This document shows positions 1 to 10,344 of a DNA stretch of 64,000 nt, piece after piece. The stretch's first letter is position 1. Each line of letters starts with the position of its first letter. The position numbers were made by a program, and so were the translations under genes. This DNA is from Alteromonas sp. 1_MG-2023 (GTDB lineage: Bacteria; Pseudomonadota; Gammaproteobacteria; Enterobacterales; Alteromonadaceae): positions 248,001 through 312,000 of the forward strand of contig NZ_JAUOQH010000003.1 in assembly GCF_030547075.1 (NCBI RefSeq), read 5' to 3'. Below the pieces are notes generated by a model that was not told where the DNA came from, searched no databases, and was given only the letters and a program-made list of their open reading frames with translations.

Positions 1-79
1 AGCCTGTCACATCGGTATTGGCGAGCAAAGTATAAGAAGTAGTCACAGTGGACACAAATAAAGCAATAGATTTAATCAC
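1..79 (-). CDS. exported protein, N-terminal fragment cut by window edge
   Basis: A GTG start at 79 opens a frame that runs off the left end. The 26 visible residues begin with a charged pair and a hydrophobic stretch (MIKSIALFVSTVTT), followed by a possible signal-peptidase site at LLANTD, so it reads as a signal peptide. The start lies three bases after the stop of the LolA-like gene, so it is probably the third gene of the exporter operon. An outer-membrane or periplasmic partner is a guess from context. The mature protein is not visible. Confidence 0.5.
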   Translation of the reverse strand, partial: MIKSIALFVSTVTTSYTLLANTDVTG

Positions 80-82
80 GAA

Positions 83-904
83 TTAGCGGGCTCTTTTTAA
101 ACTATTTTTGTTGAAATCTGACTCAGACAAATCGGTATCAAATACCATGTTTTCGGTTATTAAGGCTGTAGATTTTCGGGTTTGTACGTTTCTCATATCA
201 CTGCGAGATGGACGCCAATATTTATCTTTGTAAAGTTTATAATCTTTTAACTCAAGTACCTTCAGCAACGCTCCTTTCCTGTCATAAAATTCAGTTTTAT
301 ATACACGGTAGTGTGATTTATCAATCCACACTTTTTGTAACGTATAACCTGAAAAGTCGTATTGTGGAGTCTGCTCCAATACAAAACAAGCTTCACCATT
401 AACTGTGTCGTCACCTACATATTTGTAAGAGAACTTCTCTACTTCAAACGACGTCATATCTTCAAATGCAAACTCACTGCCTACGAAAGGCCCGCTTTTA
501 TTTTTTGATGCGATACGTTTTACCCGCTTCAAAGCAGGAAGATATATCCACTGTTCGTCAGCGTCGAAAACATGTGAGAAGCTTAAAAATGCAGTGCCTT
601 TAACATCTCGAGGGGATTGAAATACCGTTAGAGATTTATCACCGTCATTTGCCAGTTCCATAGATTTCACTGTTAATTTTCGGTTTGCTTTTTGACCTTG
701 TGCGTTACGAAGTACCATTAGAACTTCGGATTCTGAGTTATTCCAGCCACGATCTCTCGCTTTTCGCTCCTTCGCTATTTCTAATCCTTTCAAGCTGGCT
801 TCATTCTCGGCAGCAATGCCTTTGAACGCTATAATAGATATGAATGATGCTAATAGTACAAGGCTAATGTATTTCACTATTTTTCTCCGATAACGGTGTT
901 TCAT
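83..904 (-). CDS. LolA-like outer membrane lipoprotein-sorting protein
   Basis: A 273-residue protein with a basic N-terminus and a hydrophobic segment (about residues 10-30) that looks like a signal peptide or anchor. The rest resembles the COG2834 lipoprotein-sorting family: a LolA/LolB-like half-barrel with motifs such as WIYLPALKRVKRI and GEACFVLEQTP followed by VWIDKSHYRVYKTEFYD. Members of this family usually sit beside MMPL/RND-type exporters and are thought to bind a lipid in the periplasm. Here the start overlaps the end of the exporter gene by 41 bases, which implies translational coupling. The cargo is unknown. This is not the housekeeping lolA, which is normally next to ftsK. Confidence 0.8.
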   Translation of the reverse strand: MKHRYRRKIVKYISLVLLASFISIIAFKGIAAENEASLKGLEIAKERKARDRGWNNSESEVLMVLRNAQGQKANRKLTVKSMELANDGDKSLTVFQSPRDVKGTAFLSFSHVFDADEQWIYLPALKRVKRIASKNKSGPFVGSEFAFEDMTSFEVEKFSYKYVGDDTVNGEACFVLEQTPQYDFSGYTLQKVWIDKSHYRVYKTEFYDRKGALLKVLELKDYKLYKDKYWRPSRSDMRNVQTRKSTALITENMVFDTDLSESDFNKNSLKRAR

Positions 905-3173
905 CTTTATCCAACCACATTAATAACGCGGGTAGGAAAATAAGGTCTACAGCTAATGCCGCAACAATAATAATAATGGTCAAAACGCCCATATGTGCAT
1001 TTAACATAAAGCTTGATGAGGCAAGAACAGCAAATCCAACTATCAGCACTACCGTAGTAGTAGTAAGTGCTTTCCCTACCGTATTAAACGCGTAAATCAC
1101 ACTGTCTTTAACCGATTTCTTGTCCAGCCTAGCGGCATTGTATTTAGTCAAAAAGTGTACGGTATCATCAACAATAATTCCCATTGTCATGCTCAGTACA
1201 ACCGATAACGCCATATTAATTTGTCCTGATATAAGTCCCCACACACCAAACCCGATAGCGGCGGGTAGTAGATTAGTAAACAAACTAACCAGTCCAAGTC
1301 GCCACGAACGTAGAGCGAACAAGATCAAAACAGAAATAAGCATTAGTGCATAAAGAGACCCCATCACCATGCTTTCCATATTTCGCTCGCCAATATGCGC
1401 AAACATTAAGGGAGGACTGGCAACTTCGAGCCTATTTTTACTATCAAGGCTCTCAAAAAAGCTTCTAGCTTCTGATTCTATCGCAGTTAAATCCTTACTC
1501 CCTAAATTATCTACAACTGCGATAATTCGCATCGCCGACTTATCAATATCTAATTGATTGCTTAAGTCTAGTCCAAAAGGCAAAGACATTTCATATAGCA
1601 GAACATACTGGGAAGCTAAATCCCCATCTTCAGGTAAGCGATAGTAACTATCGTCATCGCCATGCATATTTTTGTTCAGGCGTTTTAATGTATCGGCAAA
1701 AGACAAAACATGATGAACTTCTTCTTTCTCGCGCAGCCATTTAGTGAGCAATTCAACTCGGGCCAAAAAGTTGGGCTCAGTGGCACCGTAAGGTGTATCT
1801 GAGTAGATGACAAAGTCTATATTGGACATCCCGCCCAATTTCTCTTCGTTAATTTCTACCGCTTGCCTAAATGTACTTCTATCATCAAAATATTTAACTG
1901 CGACATCATTTAGCTCGTTGTTGACTGAAAATACACTGACACTGACAATGACTAAGGCACAAATAGGTAAAAGCGCTCGATAATTAGATGTCACCTTATT
2001 TCCTAGTCGCTCGAAGATTTTACTATTACCATCTGCTTTCACTTTTAGTGGCTTAACTAATAGCATAGCTGGTAAAAATATAAGCGATAGGGCGCATGCG
2101 AGTAGAACCCCGAATGCTGTCATGTTGCCTAAATCAGCCAAAACAGGAACTGCAGAAAAATTAAGCATTAAGAAGCCAATAGCCGTAGTAACACTAGTAA
2201 TGATAATAGGTTTGGTATTGTTTCTTAAACTTTCGCTAATCGCGTTTGCATTAGTGAACCCTTTGCCAAGGAAATACCTAACGCCAACAATAATGTGGAT
2301 ACAGTCGGCTACCGCTAAAGTAGTTATCATTGTGGGCACGTTTACGGTAGCTGCACTCAAAAACATGCCTAGCCAGCCTGCAAGCCCTATTGTTATCCCT
2401 ACAGAAAAAATAACCACCAAAAGAGTAACAATAGCCGCAATTAGCGACCTAAGAATAATGCCTACCATCACAATAATAAGTATAAACATAAGTGGGATTA
2501 AGGTACTTGCATCTTGTTTAGCTGCGACCGCGAAGGCGTCGTTCATAACAGCCACGCCGGTCAGATATATTTCATGATCAGGGTACTGTACTAATAACTG
2601 CTCTTTTACTACATTAGCAGCCGCTACCAACTCCATCACTTCTTTAGTCTGATCGCCATCAGGTAATTGCACTGTAACGTTTACTATCGAGACATCGTAG
2701 TTTTTAGAAATTAACCTCCCCATTAATTCAGGAGTGTTATTCAAAACTGTTTTTAGTTGAGAGATATCTCCCTGAGTAAGTGAATCGTAAGTAATTAGAT
2801 CCTCTACGATAAGATCGTCGTCTTCTGCATAAGTATTTTGGAAGTTAGAAATTGACTCTACACGAGTAGAAAAAGGAAGCTGCCAAGCTGCGTCTGTTAA
2901 ATCAACCGTAAGAGATAACGTGGATGATTTTAGAGCATTACCATCTTCTGGCACCAACATGAATGCCATATTCTCACTCTTATTGAATATGTTTTGCATT
3001 TCCTCTAAGGCTAATTTTTGGGGATTATCAGGCTCAAAGAATACTTTGTAGTCTCCTCGAAAATATAAGTTTTTCGCACCGACTAGTGCCACTAACATCG
3101 CAACAATGACAACACATATTGTTAACTTAGGTGATGCTAACCACCTTGACGTGTTCGATGACGTACTTTGCAT
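864..3173 (-). CDS. MMPL/RND superfamily exporter
   Basis: A 769-residue inner membrane protein with the RND layout in duplicate: TM1 near residues 15-33, a periplasmic loop, a TM bundle from about residue 225, a second periplasmic domain from about 420, and a final TM bundle from about 600. Acidic residues sit in the expected transmembrane positions, D290 in LAVADCIHII and D669-D670 in GIIVDDTVHFL; in this superfamily such residues relay protons. It is much shorter than AcrB-type pumps and closer to hopanoid, lipid or siderophore MMPL exporters. Its gene is first in a leftward operon with the LolA-like protein, which suggests lipid or lipoprotein traffic to the outer membrane. Substrate unknown. 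Confidence 0.85.
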   Translation of the reverse strand: MQSTSSNTSRWLASPKLTICVVIVAMLVALVGAKNLYFRGDYKVFFEPDNPQKLALEEMQNIFNKSENMAFMLVPEDGNALKSSTLSLTVDLTDAAWQLPFSTRVESISNFQNTYAEDDDLIVEDLITYDSLTQGDISQLKTVLNNTPELMGRLISKNYDVSIVNVTVQLPDGDQTKEVMELVAAANVVKEQLLVQYPDHEIYLTGVAVMNDAFAVAAKQDASTLIPLMFILIIVMVGIILRSLIAAIVTLLVVIFSVGITIGLAGWLGMFLSAATVNVPTMITTLAVADCIHIIVGVRYFLGKGFTNANAISESLRNNTKPIIITSVTTAIGFLMLNFSAVPVLADLGNMTAFGVLLACALSLIFLPAMLLVKPLKVKADGNSKIFERLGNKVTSNYRALLPICALVIVSVSVFSVNNELNDVAVKYFDDRSTFRQAVEINEEKLGGMSNIDFVIYSDTPYGATEPNFLARVELLTKWLREKEEVHHVLSFADTLKRLNKNMHGDDDSYYRLPEDGDLASQYVLLYEMSLPFGLDLSNQLDIDKSAMRIIAVVDNLGSKDLTAIESEARSFFESLDSKNRLEVASPPLMFAHIGERNMESMVMGSLYALMLISVLILFALRSWRLGLVSLFTNLLPAAIGFGVWGLISGQINMALSVVLSMTMGIIVDDTVHFLTKYNAARLDKKSVKDSVIYAFNTVGKALTTTTVVLIVGFAVLASSSFMLNAHMGVLTIIIIVAALAVDLIFLPALLMWLDKDETPLSEKNSEIH

Positions 3174-3407
3174 TACAACTTCCTGTAACTCGCTCTAATA
3201 GCGAAAGTTTACCTGCAAATTGTTAATATACATAACTCAGTTAGCATAATAATTAGTATTACAACTTCGCTTTCCCCTACGCTCTTCTAATTCCAGTTTA
3301 AACAAACATTTGTAATCCCCTAATTTCCCTCACTTTTACGTTTGAAAATTTAATTTCGAGCGATTTTTTTGATCTTTTCTGAAACTGATGTAGTATTAAC
3401 ACCATAC

Positions 3408-3424
3408 AACTGGTCAGATGAGCG
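3408..3424. promoter_or_regulatory. possible FadR-type operator upstream of fadE
   Basis: The sequence AACTGGTCAGATGAGCG lies 13 bases before the ATG of the acyl-CoA dehydrogenase. Its left half (AACTGGTC) matches the gammaproteobacterial FadR half-site fully; the right half keeps only GA and AG of GACCAGTT. The position and the target gene, a classic FadR regulon member, support it. The asymmetry leaves it a candidate only. The rest of the 3174-3436 gap is AT-rich with no other clear element. Confidence 0.35.
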
Positions 3425-3436
3425 GATGAGTCAAAT

Positions 3437-5686
3437 ATGAGTATTAGAACTAGCCTTAAAAAAGTGTTACCACCAATTTCTGTAACAGAGCAGGAAGCGT
3501 TAGACGCGGGTGACGTTTGGATTGAATCTTCTATTTATCAGGGTAAACCTGATATGCAGGCACTTCGTGATATCCCTCAAGCTAAATTGAGCGGCGAAGA
3601 GCAAGCCTTTATGGACGGTCCAGTAAATGAACTACTGGGTATGATTGATGATTTCGAATTAAACAACGGCGACCACATTCCCCAAGACGTTTTAGACTTC
3701 TTAGGTAAAAATCGCTTTTTCTCGATGATCATCCCTAAGAAATTTGGCGGCCTTGAGTTTAGCCCTTACGCTAACTCAACGATTGTTGCCACTATCGCAG
3801 CAAAATCTGGTGCAATCGCTGTAACCGTTATGGTTCCTAACTCGTTAGGCCCAGGTGAGTTACTTATGCACTATGGTACTACTGCGCAACAAGATTACTG
3901 GTTACCACGCCTTTCAGATGGCCGTGATATTCCATGTTTCGCCCTTACTAGCCCAGAAGCGGGTTCAGATGCCGGTGCTATTCCTGACGCCGCCATCGTG
4001 ACTAAAGGCGAGTACAACGGCGAAGAAGTGCTTGGCCTACGTATCAGTTGGGACAAGCGTTACATAACGCTTGCACCAATTGCTACCGTGCTTGGTTTAG
4101 CATTTAAAGTATTCGACCCTGAGCAATTGCTTGGTGACAAACTAGAGCTAGGTATTACCTGTGCCTTATTGCCTAAGTCTCACCCTGGTGTAGAGCTTGG
4201 TAACCGTCACGATCCAATGGGTGTACGTTTCTATAACGGTACAACTCGTGGACAAGATGTATTTATTCCTATGGAATTTATCATTGGTGGCCAGAAAAAT
4301 ATTGGTCGCGGTTGGCAGATGCTAGTAGCGTGTCTTGGTGCAGGTCGTGGTATTTCACTTCCAGCAATGGGCGTTGCAACAGCACAATCTGCATTCAAAG
4401 GTACGGTTGAGTATTCATTTGTACGCGAGCAGTTCGGTGTACCTATTGGTCGCTTCGAAGGTATTCAAGAGAAGATGGCAGACATCGCGGGTAAGACTTT
4501 CTTACTTGAAGCCATGCGAGTACTTACCACTGAAGGCTTAGGCTTAGGTGTTAAACCATCGGTTGTTACCGCTATTGCTAAATATCACATGACCGAACTT
4601 GGTCGTGATGTAATGAACTCGGCTATGGATATTCAAGCAGGTAAAGCGATTCAGCGCGGCCCGCAAAATACTCTTGCCGGTGGATATGCAGCACTTCCTA
4701 TTGCCATTACGGTTGAAGGTGCAAACATTCTTACTCGTAACCTAATGATTTTCGGTCAAGGTGCAATGCGTTGTCACCCTTACTTGAAAGACATGGTTGA
4801 CCTTATTCACAGCAACGAAAGTTCTGCTGATAAAGAATTCAACAAAGTGTTACGTAAAACGGTTGGCTTTAGTGTTAAGAATGCATTCCGCAGTTTTGGT
4901 AAAGGTTACCTACCTTTCCTACGTGGTGCTGAGTCTGCATTGCCTGAAGTACGTAAGTACGAAAAGCGTGTAAACAGCATTTCAGCTAAATTAGCGCCAC
5001 TTGCTGACTTATCACTGGCAGTACTTGGCGGTGACCTTAAGAAGGCAGAATTACTTTCAGCACGTCTTGGTGATGTGATGAGCTACCTTTATGGTGCAAT
5101 GGCTGCGATTCGTTTCTACGAGCAGCGCATTGAAGACCGTAAACTTGCACTACCGTATTTCGAGTACGCTATGCAGTGGTCTTTACAACAAGCTGATCAG
5201 GCAATTGTGAACTTCATCAACAATTTTCCGAACACACCGACTCGCGGCCTAATGCGCTTACTGACCAACACTTACTCAAACAGTGTTGCAGGTATCAGCG
5301 ATGACTTAGTACGTGAATTGTCTATGGCATCTATGCAAGACAATAGTGTGAAAGCGCAGCTTACTCACTTAGTTCGCGTTAGCCCAGGTGATGGTAACGA
5401 CATTAACGAACAAGCATTTAAAGCGAAACATGCGGTGGCGCACTTGCTAAGCAAAGTACAAAAAGCGCTTCGCAAAGAGCCTGTAGTGCCGTTTATCTCG
5501 TTTGAACATGCATTGAACAAGCTTCAAGAGAAAGGCGTTATTAATGCTGAAGAAGCGGCTAAATTGCATGATTACAATGAAAAACGCCAACTGGCTGTTC
5601 GTGTTGATGAGTACACTTTTGACATGGAATTATTGCCTGCAACTGAGACGTTACGCGCAATTGATGGCGGAAAAAACGCGGCTTAA
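3437..5686 (+). CDS. fadE: FadE-type acyl-CoA dehydrogenase
   Basis: A 749-residue flavoenzyme for the first oxidation step of fatty-acid beta-oxidation (acyl-CoA to trans-2-enoyl-CoA). The N-terminal helical and middle beta domains are recognisable (CFALTSPEAGSDAGA, the FAD/substrate loop). VEGANILTRNLMIFGQGA carries the Glu expected as catalytic base, and the C-terminal third (from about residue 480) matches the DUF1974 extension of the long FadE type. It is shorter than E. coli FadE (814 residues) because the membrane-spanning N-terminus is absent. A GGATGAG ribosome site precedes the ATG. It is a single-gene unit closed by a strong terminator, with a possible FadR site upstream. Confidence 0.92.
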   Translation: MSIRTSLKKVLPPISVTEQEALDAGDVWIESSIYQGKPDMQALRDIPQAKLSGEEQAFMDGPVNELLGMIDDFELNNGDHIPQDVLDFLGKNRFFSMIIPKKFGGLEFSPYANSTIVATIAAKSGAIAVTVMVPNSLGPGELLMHYGTTAQQDYWLPRLSDGRDIPCFALTSPEAGSDAGAIPDAAIVTKGEYNGEEVLGLRISWDKRYITLAPIATVLGLAFKVFDPEQLLGDKLELGITCALLPKSHPGVELGNRHDPMGVRFYNGTTRGQDVFIPMEFIIGGQKNIGRGWQMLVACLGAGRGISLPAMGVATAQSAFKGTVEYSFVREQFGVPIGRFEGIQEKMADIAGKTFLLEAMRVLTTEGLGLGVKPSVVTAIAKYHMTELGRDVMNSAMDIQAGKAIQRGPQNTLAGGYAALPIAITVEGANILTRNLMIFGQGAMRCHPYLKDMVDLIHSNESSADKEFNKVLRKTVGFSVKNAFRSFGKGYLPFLRGAESALPEVRKYEKRVNSISAKLAPLADLSLAVLGGDLKKAELLSARLGDVMSYLYGAMAAIRFYEQRIEDRKLALPYFEYAMQWSLQQADQAIVNFINNFPNTPTRGLMRLLTNTYSNSVAGISDDLVRELSMASMQDNSVKAQLTHLVRVSPGDGNDINEQAFKAKHAVAHLLSKVQKALRKEPVVPFISFEHALNKLQEKGVINAEEAAKLHDYNEKRQLAVRVDEYTFDMELLPATETLRAIDGGKNAA

Positions 5687-5717
5687 TGTTTAACTAAACA
5701 GCCCGTTCGTAATTGAA

Positions 5718-5745
5718 AGCTCTGGCCTTAGGCCGGAGCTTTTTT
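5718..5745 (+). terminator. Rho-independent terminator after fadE
   Basis: A ten-base-pair stem (AGCTCTGGCC / GGCCGGAGCT, one T-G wobble) with a TTA loop is followed directly by a run of T. It lies 32 bases after the fadE stop. Confidence 0.9.
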
Positions 5746-6073
5746 GTTTAAAGTTTAATATCCACAAATTACATACCTTCCATTGCTGCTTATTCATGAA
5801 GCAACGTTCATTTGTAATACGTAGCACCTTGTCGTTAACTTCAAAGGTGGGAGTTTTCCTTTTGTCATCAACGCTGTATCTATCTAAATCTGAGCTACTT
5901 ATCCCCTCAACTATCTACGACCTCTTTGCATACATAACTATTTCCTCCCAATGAACATAGTTTAAATAAAATTACCGTGTAAATTTTAAACAGCAGAAGC
6001 AATATTGCATGCTATTGTTAATTTAGTTGAATAATAAATATCTCGAAAGATAGAGTGAAACGCCCCTATAAGT
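5746..6073. other. AT-rich intergenic region before the GGDEF/EAL gene
   Basis: About 330 bases with no convincing gene. A 92-codon frame on the minus strand (5986-6264) overlaps the next gene and looks like a shadow. I see no riboswitch or recognisable operator; it presumably holds the promoter of the downstream gene. Confidence 0.5.
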
Positions 6074-8125
6074 TTGGAACGTAATGTAATTGTGAAAAGT
6101 TTTAGTGCACATAAAGGTTTGAACTCTCCCCTTACTATTACGCCGCAGATGCAGCGCGATATGGTGGATATGCTCAACGGCAATATGTTTACCGGCTTGG
6201 TAATGACATTTGTTGCCTTTTCTGGTCTAACGTTTGGCTTTAACACTGACAACGACCAAAGCACGAAAATGATTTTATGGGCGGCAATGATTATCGTTAC
6301 TCTTGCTCGCTTGGCTGATGGGCTTTATTGGCATTTTCAATTAAAAGGCACCGGGTATTCAGTAAAAGCGGTAAAGTTTCGGTTCGCAGTGGGCGTGTAT
6401 TTAATATCAGTTATATGGGCCCTTTATTCGGTATTACTCCACAGTAGTATGAGTGCCGTTGAACTGGCAACCACCATGGTAGTACTTGGGGCAATGGCGG
6501 GGGGCGCAGCTTCTGTATTAGCGCCGAGTAAAACACTAGTAAGCATATACACTACATCTTTACTTGTACCCATGTCTGTATGTGCCCTCTTTCACGACGA
6601 TGAAAACTTTTTTGTCCTTGGTGTGTTAGGCATGGTGTTTTGGATGGGAATACTCTCTAGCTCACTTCGTTACCATAGGTTCTTCTTTGATACTGTGTCA
6701 CTGAGAGATAAGAATAATCATCTTATAGAGCAGATGCGAAGCGATAAGAAAGAAACAGCAAAAATTAATGCCATGCTGCGTAAATCAAACGAACAATTAG
6801 ATGATGCTAATGCCAACCTAGAAGATGAAGTTGAAAAACGTACCGCAGATATATTTAGGTTGTCAAACCGAGATCCTCTCACCAACCTACTTAATCGAAA
6901 TGGATTGTTCAAACAGTTAAATACCCTTATTGAAACCACCAGAGCTCTCGATAATAACCTTGCCGTATTGTTTATCGATTTAGATGGTTTTAAGCAGGTA
7001 AATGATAGCCTTGGCCATAAAATCGGCGACATTGTGCTGGCGGAAATTGCCAACCGATTAGCGCGCTATTGTGAAAAAGACCACCTCGCTAGGTGGGGAG
7101 GCGATGAATTCGTTGCCGTTACGCCTTATGCAACGGTACATACTGCTGTTGCTGTTGCCCATGCGATGCGTAGCGGTGTTACCGAGCCCATTATTGCGTT
7201 AGACAATCAAATCACCCTAGATGCCACAATTGGGATAGCAATATACCCAGAGCATGGCAACGATACTATGACGCTAATTCAACAAGCTGATTTGACCATG
7301 TATGACCAAAAGCGCAAACAACGGGGTACCATCGGCGTTTTCAGCGAGACTTTGCATGAAAAAATTAAGCATGAGCAACATCTATGTGAGCAGTTACGCT
7401 ACGCCAAAGAAAAAAATGAGTTTTCTGTGTACTACCAACCAGTAGTTTGTGCCAATACTCAGAAGATAACATCAGTAGAAGCATTGCTGCGCTGGCACTG
7501 CGATGGGCAGTTAGTGTCTCCCGCACACTTCATCCCTCTCGCTGAACGTACAGGATTAATGCCTGACATAGGCTCTTGGGTATTGAACAGAGCCTGTATA
7601 GATGCAACTGAATGGCCATTTGACGAAAAAATAGCATTATCGGTAAACGTTTCTATTAGCCAGTTATTAGGCGAGCGCTTTATCAATTCTCTAGATAAGG
7701 TGCTAGCGTCCACCAATATAGAACCAGCCCTACTCTACCTAGAAATAACAGAAAGTGTTTTTGCCAATAATATCGAAGCCGTAGCGCTGCAAATACATAA
7801 TATAAAACAGCGAGGGGTTAAAATTTCAATCGACGACTTTGGTACAGGGTATTCCTCTTTAAGCCGGTTGCAGTCTATGCCTTGTGACGTAATAAAAATT
7901 GATCGCTCATTTGTACAGAATACTAATGAAGGTAGTGATACTATTATGCGCGCAACCATGCTCATCGCAAAAGAGTTTGATTGCAAGACCATTGCTGAGG
8001 GCATTGAAACCTTAGATCAAATGAACCACGTTAAAACCTTAGGCGTGGATTTTATTCAAGGCTTTCTTTACGCTAAACCAATGCCATTGAGCGACCTTAA
8101 AACCTGGTATAACGAAAACAACTAA
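6074..8125 (+). CDS. membrane GGDEF-EAL cyclic-di-GMP protein
   Basis: A 683-residue protein with about six transmembrane segments (residues 38-195), a predicted coiled coil (about 210-258), a GGDEF domain and an EAL domain. The synthase signature GGDEF (342-346) is intact. The inhibitory I-site is not: where RxxD is expected before the signature the sequence is CEKD. The phosphodiesterase motifs EALLRW (469-474), [10 protein letters not shown] (587-596) and the QGFLYAKPM end are also intact, so either or both activities are possible. The frame opens with TTG at 6074; a GTG at 6092 is an alternative. The N-terminal sensor resembles no domain I can name. tdk follows five bases later. Confidence 0.88.
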   Translation: MERNVIVKSFSAHKGLNSPLTITPQMQRDMVDMLNGNMFTGLVMTFVAFSGLTFGFNTDNDQSTKMILWAAMIIVTLARLADGLYWHFQLKGTGYSVKAVKFRFAVGVYLISVIWALYSVLLHSSMSAVELATTMVVLGAMAGGAASVLAPSKTLVSIYTTSLLVPMSVCALFHDDENFFVLGVLGMVFWMGILSSSLRYHRFFFDTVSLRDKNNHLIEQMRSDKKETAKINAMLRKSNEQLDDANANLEDEVEKRTADIFRLSNRDPLTNLLNRNGLFKQLNTLIETTRALDNNLAVLFIDLDGFKQVNDSLGHKIGDIVLAEIANRLARYCEKDHLARWGGDEFVAVTPYATVHTAVAVAHAMRSGVTEPIIALDNQITLDATIGIAIYPEHGNDTMTLIQQADLTMYDQKRKQRGTIGVFSETLHEKIKHEQHLCEQLRYAKEKNEFSVYYQPVVCANTQKITSVEALLRWHCDGQLVSPAHFIPLAERTGLMPDIGSWVLNRACIDATEWPFDEKIALSVNVSISQLLGERFINSLDKVLASTNIEPALLYLEITESVFANNIEAVALQIHNIKQRGVKISIDDFGTGYSSLSRLQSMPCDVIKIDRSFVQNTNEGSDTIMRATMLIAKEFDCKTIAEGIETLDQMNHVKTLGVDFIQGFLYAKPMPLSDLKTWYNENN

Positions 8126-8130
8126 CATTC

Positions 8131-8721
8131 ATGGCTCAACTTTATTTTTATTACTCTGCGATGAACGCAGGGAAATCTACTTCTCTTTTACAATCAGCTT
8201 ATAACTATCGCGAGAGAGGCATGCATTCTCTTATTTACACCGCAGCATTTGACGATCGCTATGGTGTAGGGAAAGTAACCTCTAGAATTGGCCTACAGGC
8301 GGATGCAAAGCTTTATAGCAATGATGACGACTTGTATGAAGCAATTAAACAAGATAATGAAGACAAGCGCTTAGACTGCATTTTCATTGATGAAGCCCAG
8401 TTCCTGACGCAAGTGCAAGTTCGCCAATTAATAGAAGTGGTAGACGAACTAGATATCCCTGTGTTGGCCTATGGATTACGTACAGACTTTTTAGGGGGCA
8501 CTTTTGAAGGCAGCCACTATCTTCTTGCTTGGGCTGATAAGTTGTTCGAACTGAAAACGGTTTGCCATTGCGGTAGAAAAGCTAACTTCGTGGTAAGACT
8601 AGATGAAGAAGGCAATGCTGTTACCGACGGCGCTCAAGTACAAATTGGTGGCAATGACAGATACGAGTCTATGTGTAGAAAACACTTTAAAGAGTTAGTG
8701 TGGGATAAAAACAAAATTTAA
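8131..8721 (+). CDS. tdk: thymidine kinase
   Basis: A 196-residue type II thymidine kinase that phosphorylates thymidine to dTMP in the salvage pathway. It has the P-loop MNAGKST near the N-terminus, the DEAQF Walker-B-like motif, the GLRTDF region, and paired cysteines for the structural zinc (CHCGRK and MCRKHF). The length is normal for the family. Its ATG follows the stop of the c-di-GMP gene by five bases, so the two may share a transcript, although no functional link is known. Another pyrimidine salvage gene, upp, lies 2.5 kb downstream. Confidence 0.96.
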   Translation: MAQLYFYYSAMNAGKSTSLLQSAYNYRERGMHSLIYTAAFDDRYGVGKVTSRIGLQADAKLYSNDDDLYEAIKQDNEDKRLDCIFIDEAQFLTQVQVRQLIEVVDELDIPVLAYGLRTDFLGGTFEGSHYLLAWADKLFELKTVCHCGRKANFVVRLDEEGNAVTDGAQVQIGGNDRYESMCRKHFKELVWDKNKI

Positions 8722-8798
8722 TGTTTCTTCAACGCCACTCTTTGATAGTTAGTATATACTCAAGCTAATATAAGTAAGTTATTTCAAAGAGTGTCGCC

Positions 8799-9293
8799 TT
8801 GGATATAGACCGATATACAACACTCGTCATTGCGCTATCTAAGCCCTCGATAGATGAGCAAGATAAGCTATCTGCGATAACATCCTGCCTAAGGCTAGGC
8901 ATCCCTTCTGCAAACCGAATAAGCTTATGGCGGTTCGAAGAAAATAAAACCCGAATTCGGTGCCTTTCGTTAAATCAAGATGGTCAAAATCTGGCTATCG
9001 ATGATTTATCTTTATTGAAAGACGATATTCCCGATTACTTCGAGGATATTCTGAAACAGAACTTATTAGTTGCCTCAGATGCGCGAAACCATCCTGCGAC
9101 TCAATGTTTTAACGAGAGTTATTTTAAGCCCAACGACATATACTCGTTACTGGACTTCACCTTTCACCACCATTTTAATCCTATCGGTATCATTTGCTGT
9201 GAGAAAACACACAGCCCAAGTTCGTGGACCCAAGATGATATAGATAGTTTAAAACGGGTAGCGAAAATCACCTCTATGTTTTATAAAAACTAG
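8799..9293 (+). CDS. free-standing GAF-domain protein
   Basis: A 164-residue protein that appears to be one GAF domain: an N-terminal helix, the strand RISLWRFEENKTRIRCLS, a helix around KDDIPDYFEDILKQN, SDARNHPATQCFNESY, and the final strands LDFTFHHHFNPIGIICCE. The pattern resembles GAF domains that precede PAS or GGDEF modules, but no output domain is attached. The start is a TTG preceded by AAAGAG. Ligand and role are unknown. It may act with a separate signalling protein, or be a remnant of a larger one. Confidence 0.6.
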   Translation: MDIDRYTTLVIALSKPSIDEQDKLSAITSCLRLGIPSANRISLWRFEENKTRIRCLSLNQDGQNLAIDDLSLLKDDIPDYFEDILKQNLLVASDARNHPATQCFNESYFKPNDIYSLLDFTFHHHFNPIGIICCEKTHSPSSWTQDDIDSLKRVAKITSMFYKN

Positions 9294-9312
9294 CCACTTA
9301 AAAAATCGCCTA

Positions 9313-10344
9313 TTAAGAAGTGACTGTTTCACCCAGTTTTAAATCGAATGGTAGCACTGTACTTTTAAGCGACTCGCTGAGTAGAGCTTCTGCAGCCATC
9401 TCCCCTTTAAGCGCACTAGACTGACATACGGTGGTTAAATTGGGGCGTGTTCTATCAGCTTCTTCAATACCATCAAACCCGGTTATCTTAAGTTCTTCAG
9501 GCACTTTAATGCCCATTGAAAGCGCTGATTGCAACAACTCAAGAGCAATAATATCACTCATGCACAATACGGTATTTGGTCGAGGGTTGCTGCTTAATAC
9601 TTCTTTGGCAGCTTGCTTGGCAAAATTCCTATCACTTTCTGGTATATGCCAAATCCAATCGTTGGTAATTGACGCCCCACTCTCTTCGATAGCCTTCATA
9701 TAGCCATCTAACCGACGTCGAGAGATAGACGTTTGTATTTCAATTAGAGGACTGTCGTAGATACGGCATGTACTCGGCGATTCAATCAAGCGTAACCCTA
9801 AAATAGCCACATGCTCACCGGGACTAATCGCTTTTTTAGCAATTTGGTAGGCAGCATTTTGATTATCAATATTAACGGAAGGTAGCCCGTCAATGTCAAA
9901 ATCCACTGTAATGGCAGGTTTATTTTGTTTAGCTAGCTCTTCAGCTAATTTATAGTTTCGCGGTGCGCCATAACAAATGAACCCATCAACGAAATCTACT
10001 ACATCAAGAATGCTTTGAGAGTCGCCAGCGTAAAGTAGGAGATGCTTACCTTGCTGCTGCAATACGCTCGAAACCCCTTTTATGAAAGTGCTTGCGACGG
10101 GATCACTCACTGTATAGGGAATACTATCAGCCAAAATTAAGGCGACAATATTAGAGCGTCCTTTACGTAAAATTTGCGCTGCTTTGTTAGGCCCGGTGTA
10201 GCCAATACGCTGGCATTCGTCGAGTATTTGCTCTCGGCGAGCTTTAGATAATTGATCGGGTCTATTAAATGCATTTGAAATAGTGGCGGTAGATACACCT
10301 AACTGTAAAGCTACATCTTTAAGTGTCAGTTTTGTTTTAGTCAT
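9313..10344 (-). CDS. LacI-family transcriptional regulator
   Basis: A 343-residue repressor-type regulator. The N-terminal helix-turn-helix (TLKDVALQLGVSTATISNA, residues 6-24) and hinge are typical of LacI/PurR, followed by a periplasmic-binding-protein-like sensor domain (to about 340) with AAQILRKGRSNIVALIL and the VKITGFDG-type motif KITGFDGIEEADRTRPNLTT. No sugar transport or catabolic gene is adjacent, so it is an orphan whose effector cannot be read from context. The gap 10345-10586 upstream is presumably its promoter. Confidence 0.9.
   Translation of the reverse strand: MTKTKLTLKDVALQLGVSTATISNAFNRPDQLSKARREQILDECQRIGYTGPNKAAQILRKGRSNIVALILADSIPYTVSDPVASTFIKGVSSVLQQQGKHLLLYAGDSQSILDVVDFVDGFICYGAPRNYKLAEELAKQNKPAITVDFDIDGLPSVNIDNQNAAYQIAKKAISPGEHVAILGLRLIESPSTCRIYDSPLIEIQTSISRRRLDGYMKAIEESGASITNDWIWHIPESDRNFAKQAAKEVLSSNPRPNTVLCMSDIIALELLQSALSMGIKVPEELKITGFDGIEEADRTRPNLTTVCQSSALKGEMAAEALLSESLKSTVLPFDLKLGETVTS

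Noticed and set aside
2122..2577. 151-codon plus-strand frame inside the MMPL exporter
   Set aside because: Antisense to transmembrane codons, which always produces long hydrophobic shadow frames.
5986..6264. 92-codon minus-strand frame
   Set aside because: It overlaps the start of the GGDEF/EAL gene antisense and shows no domain or ribosome site.
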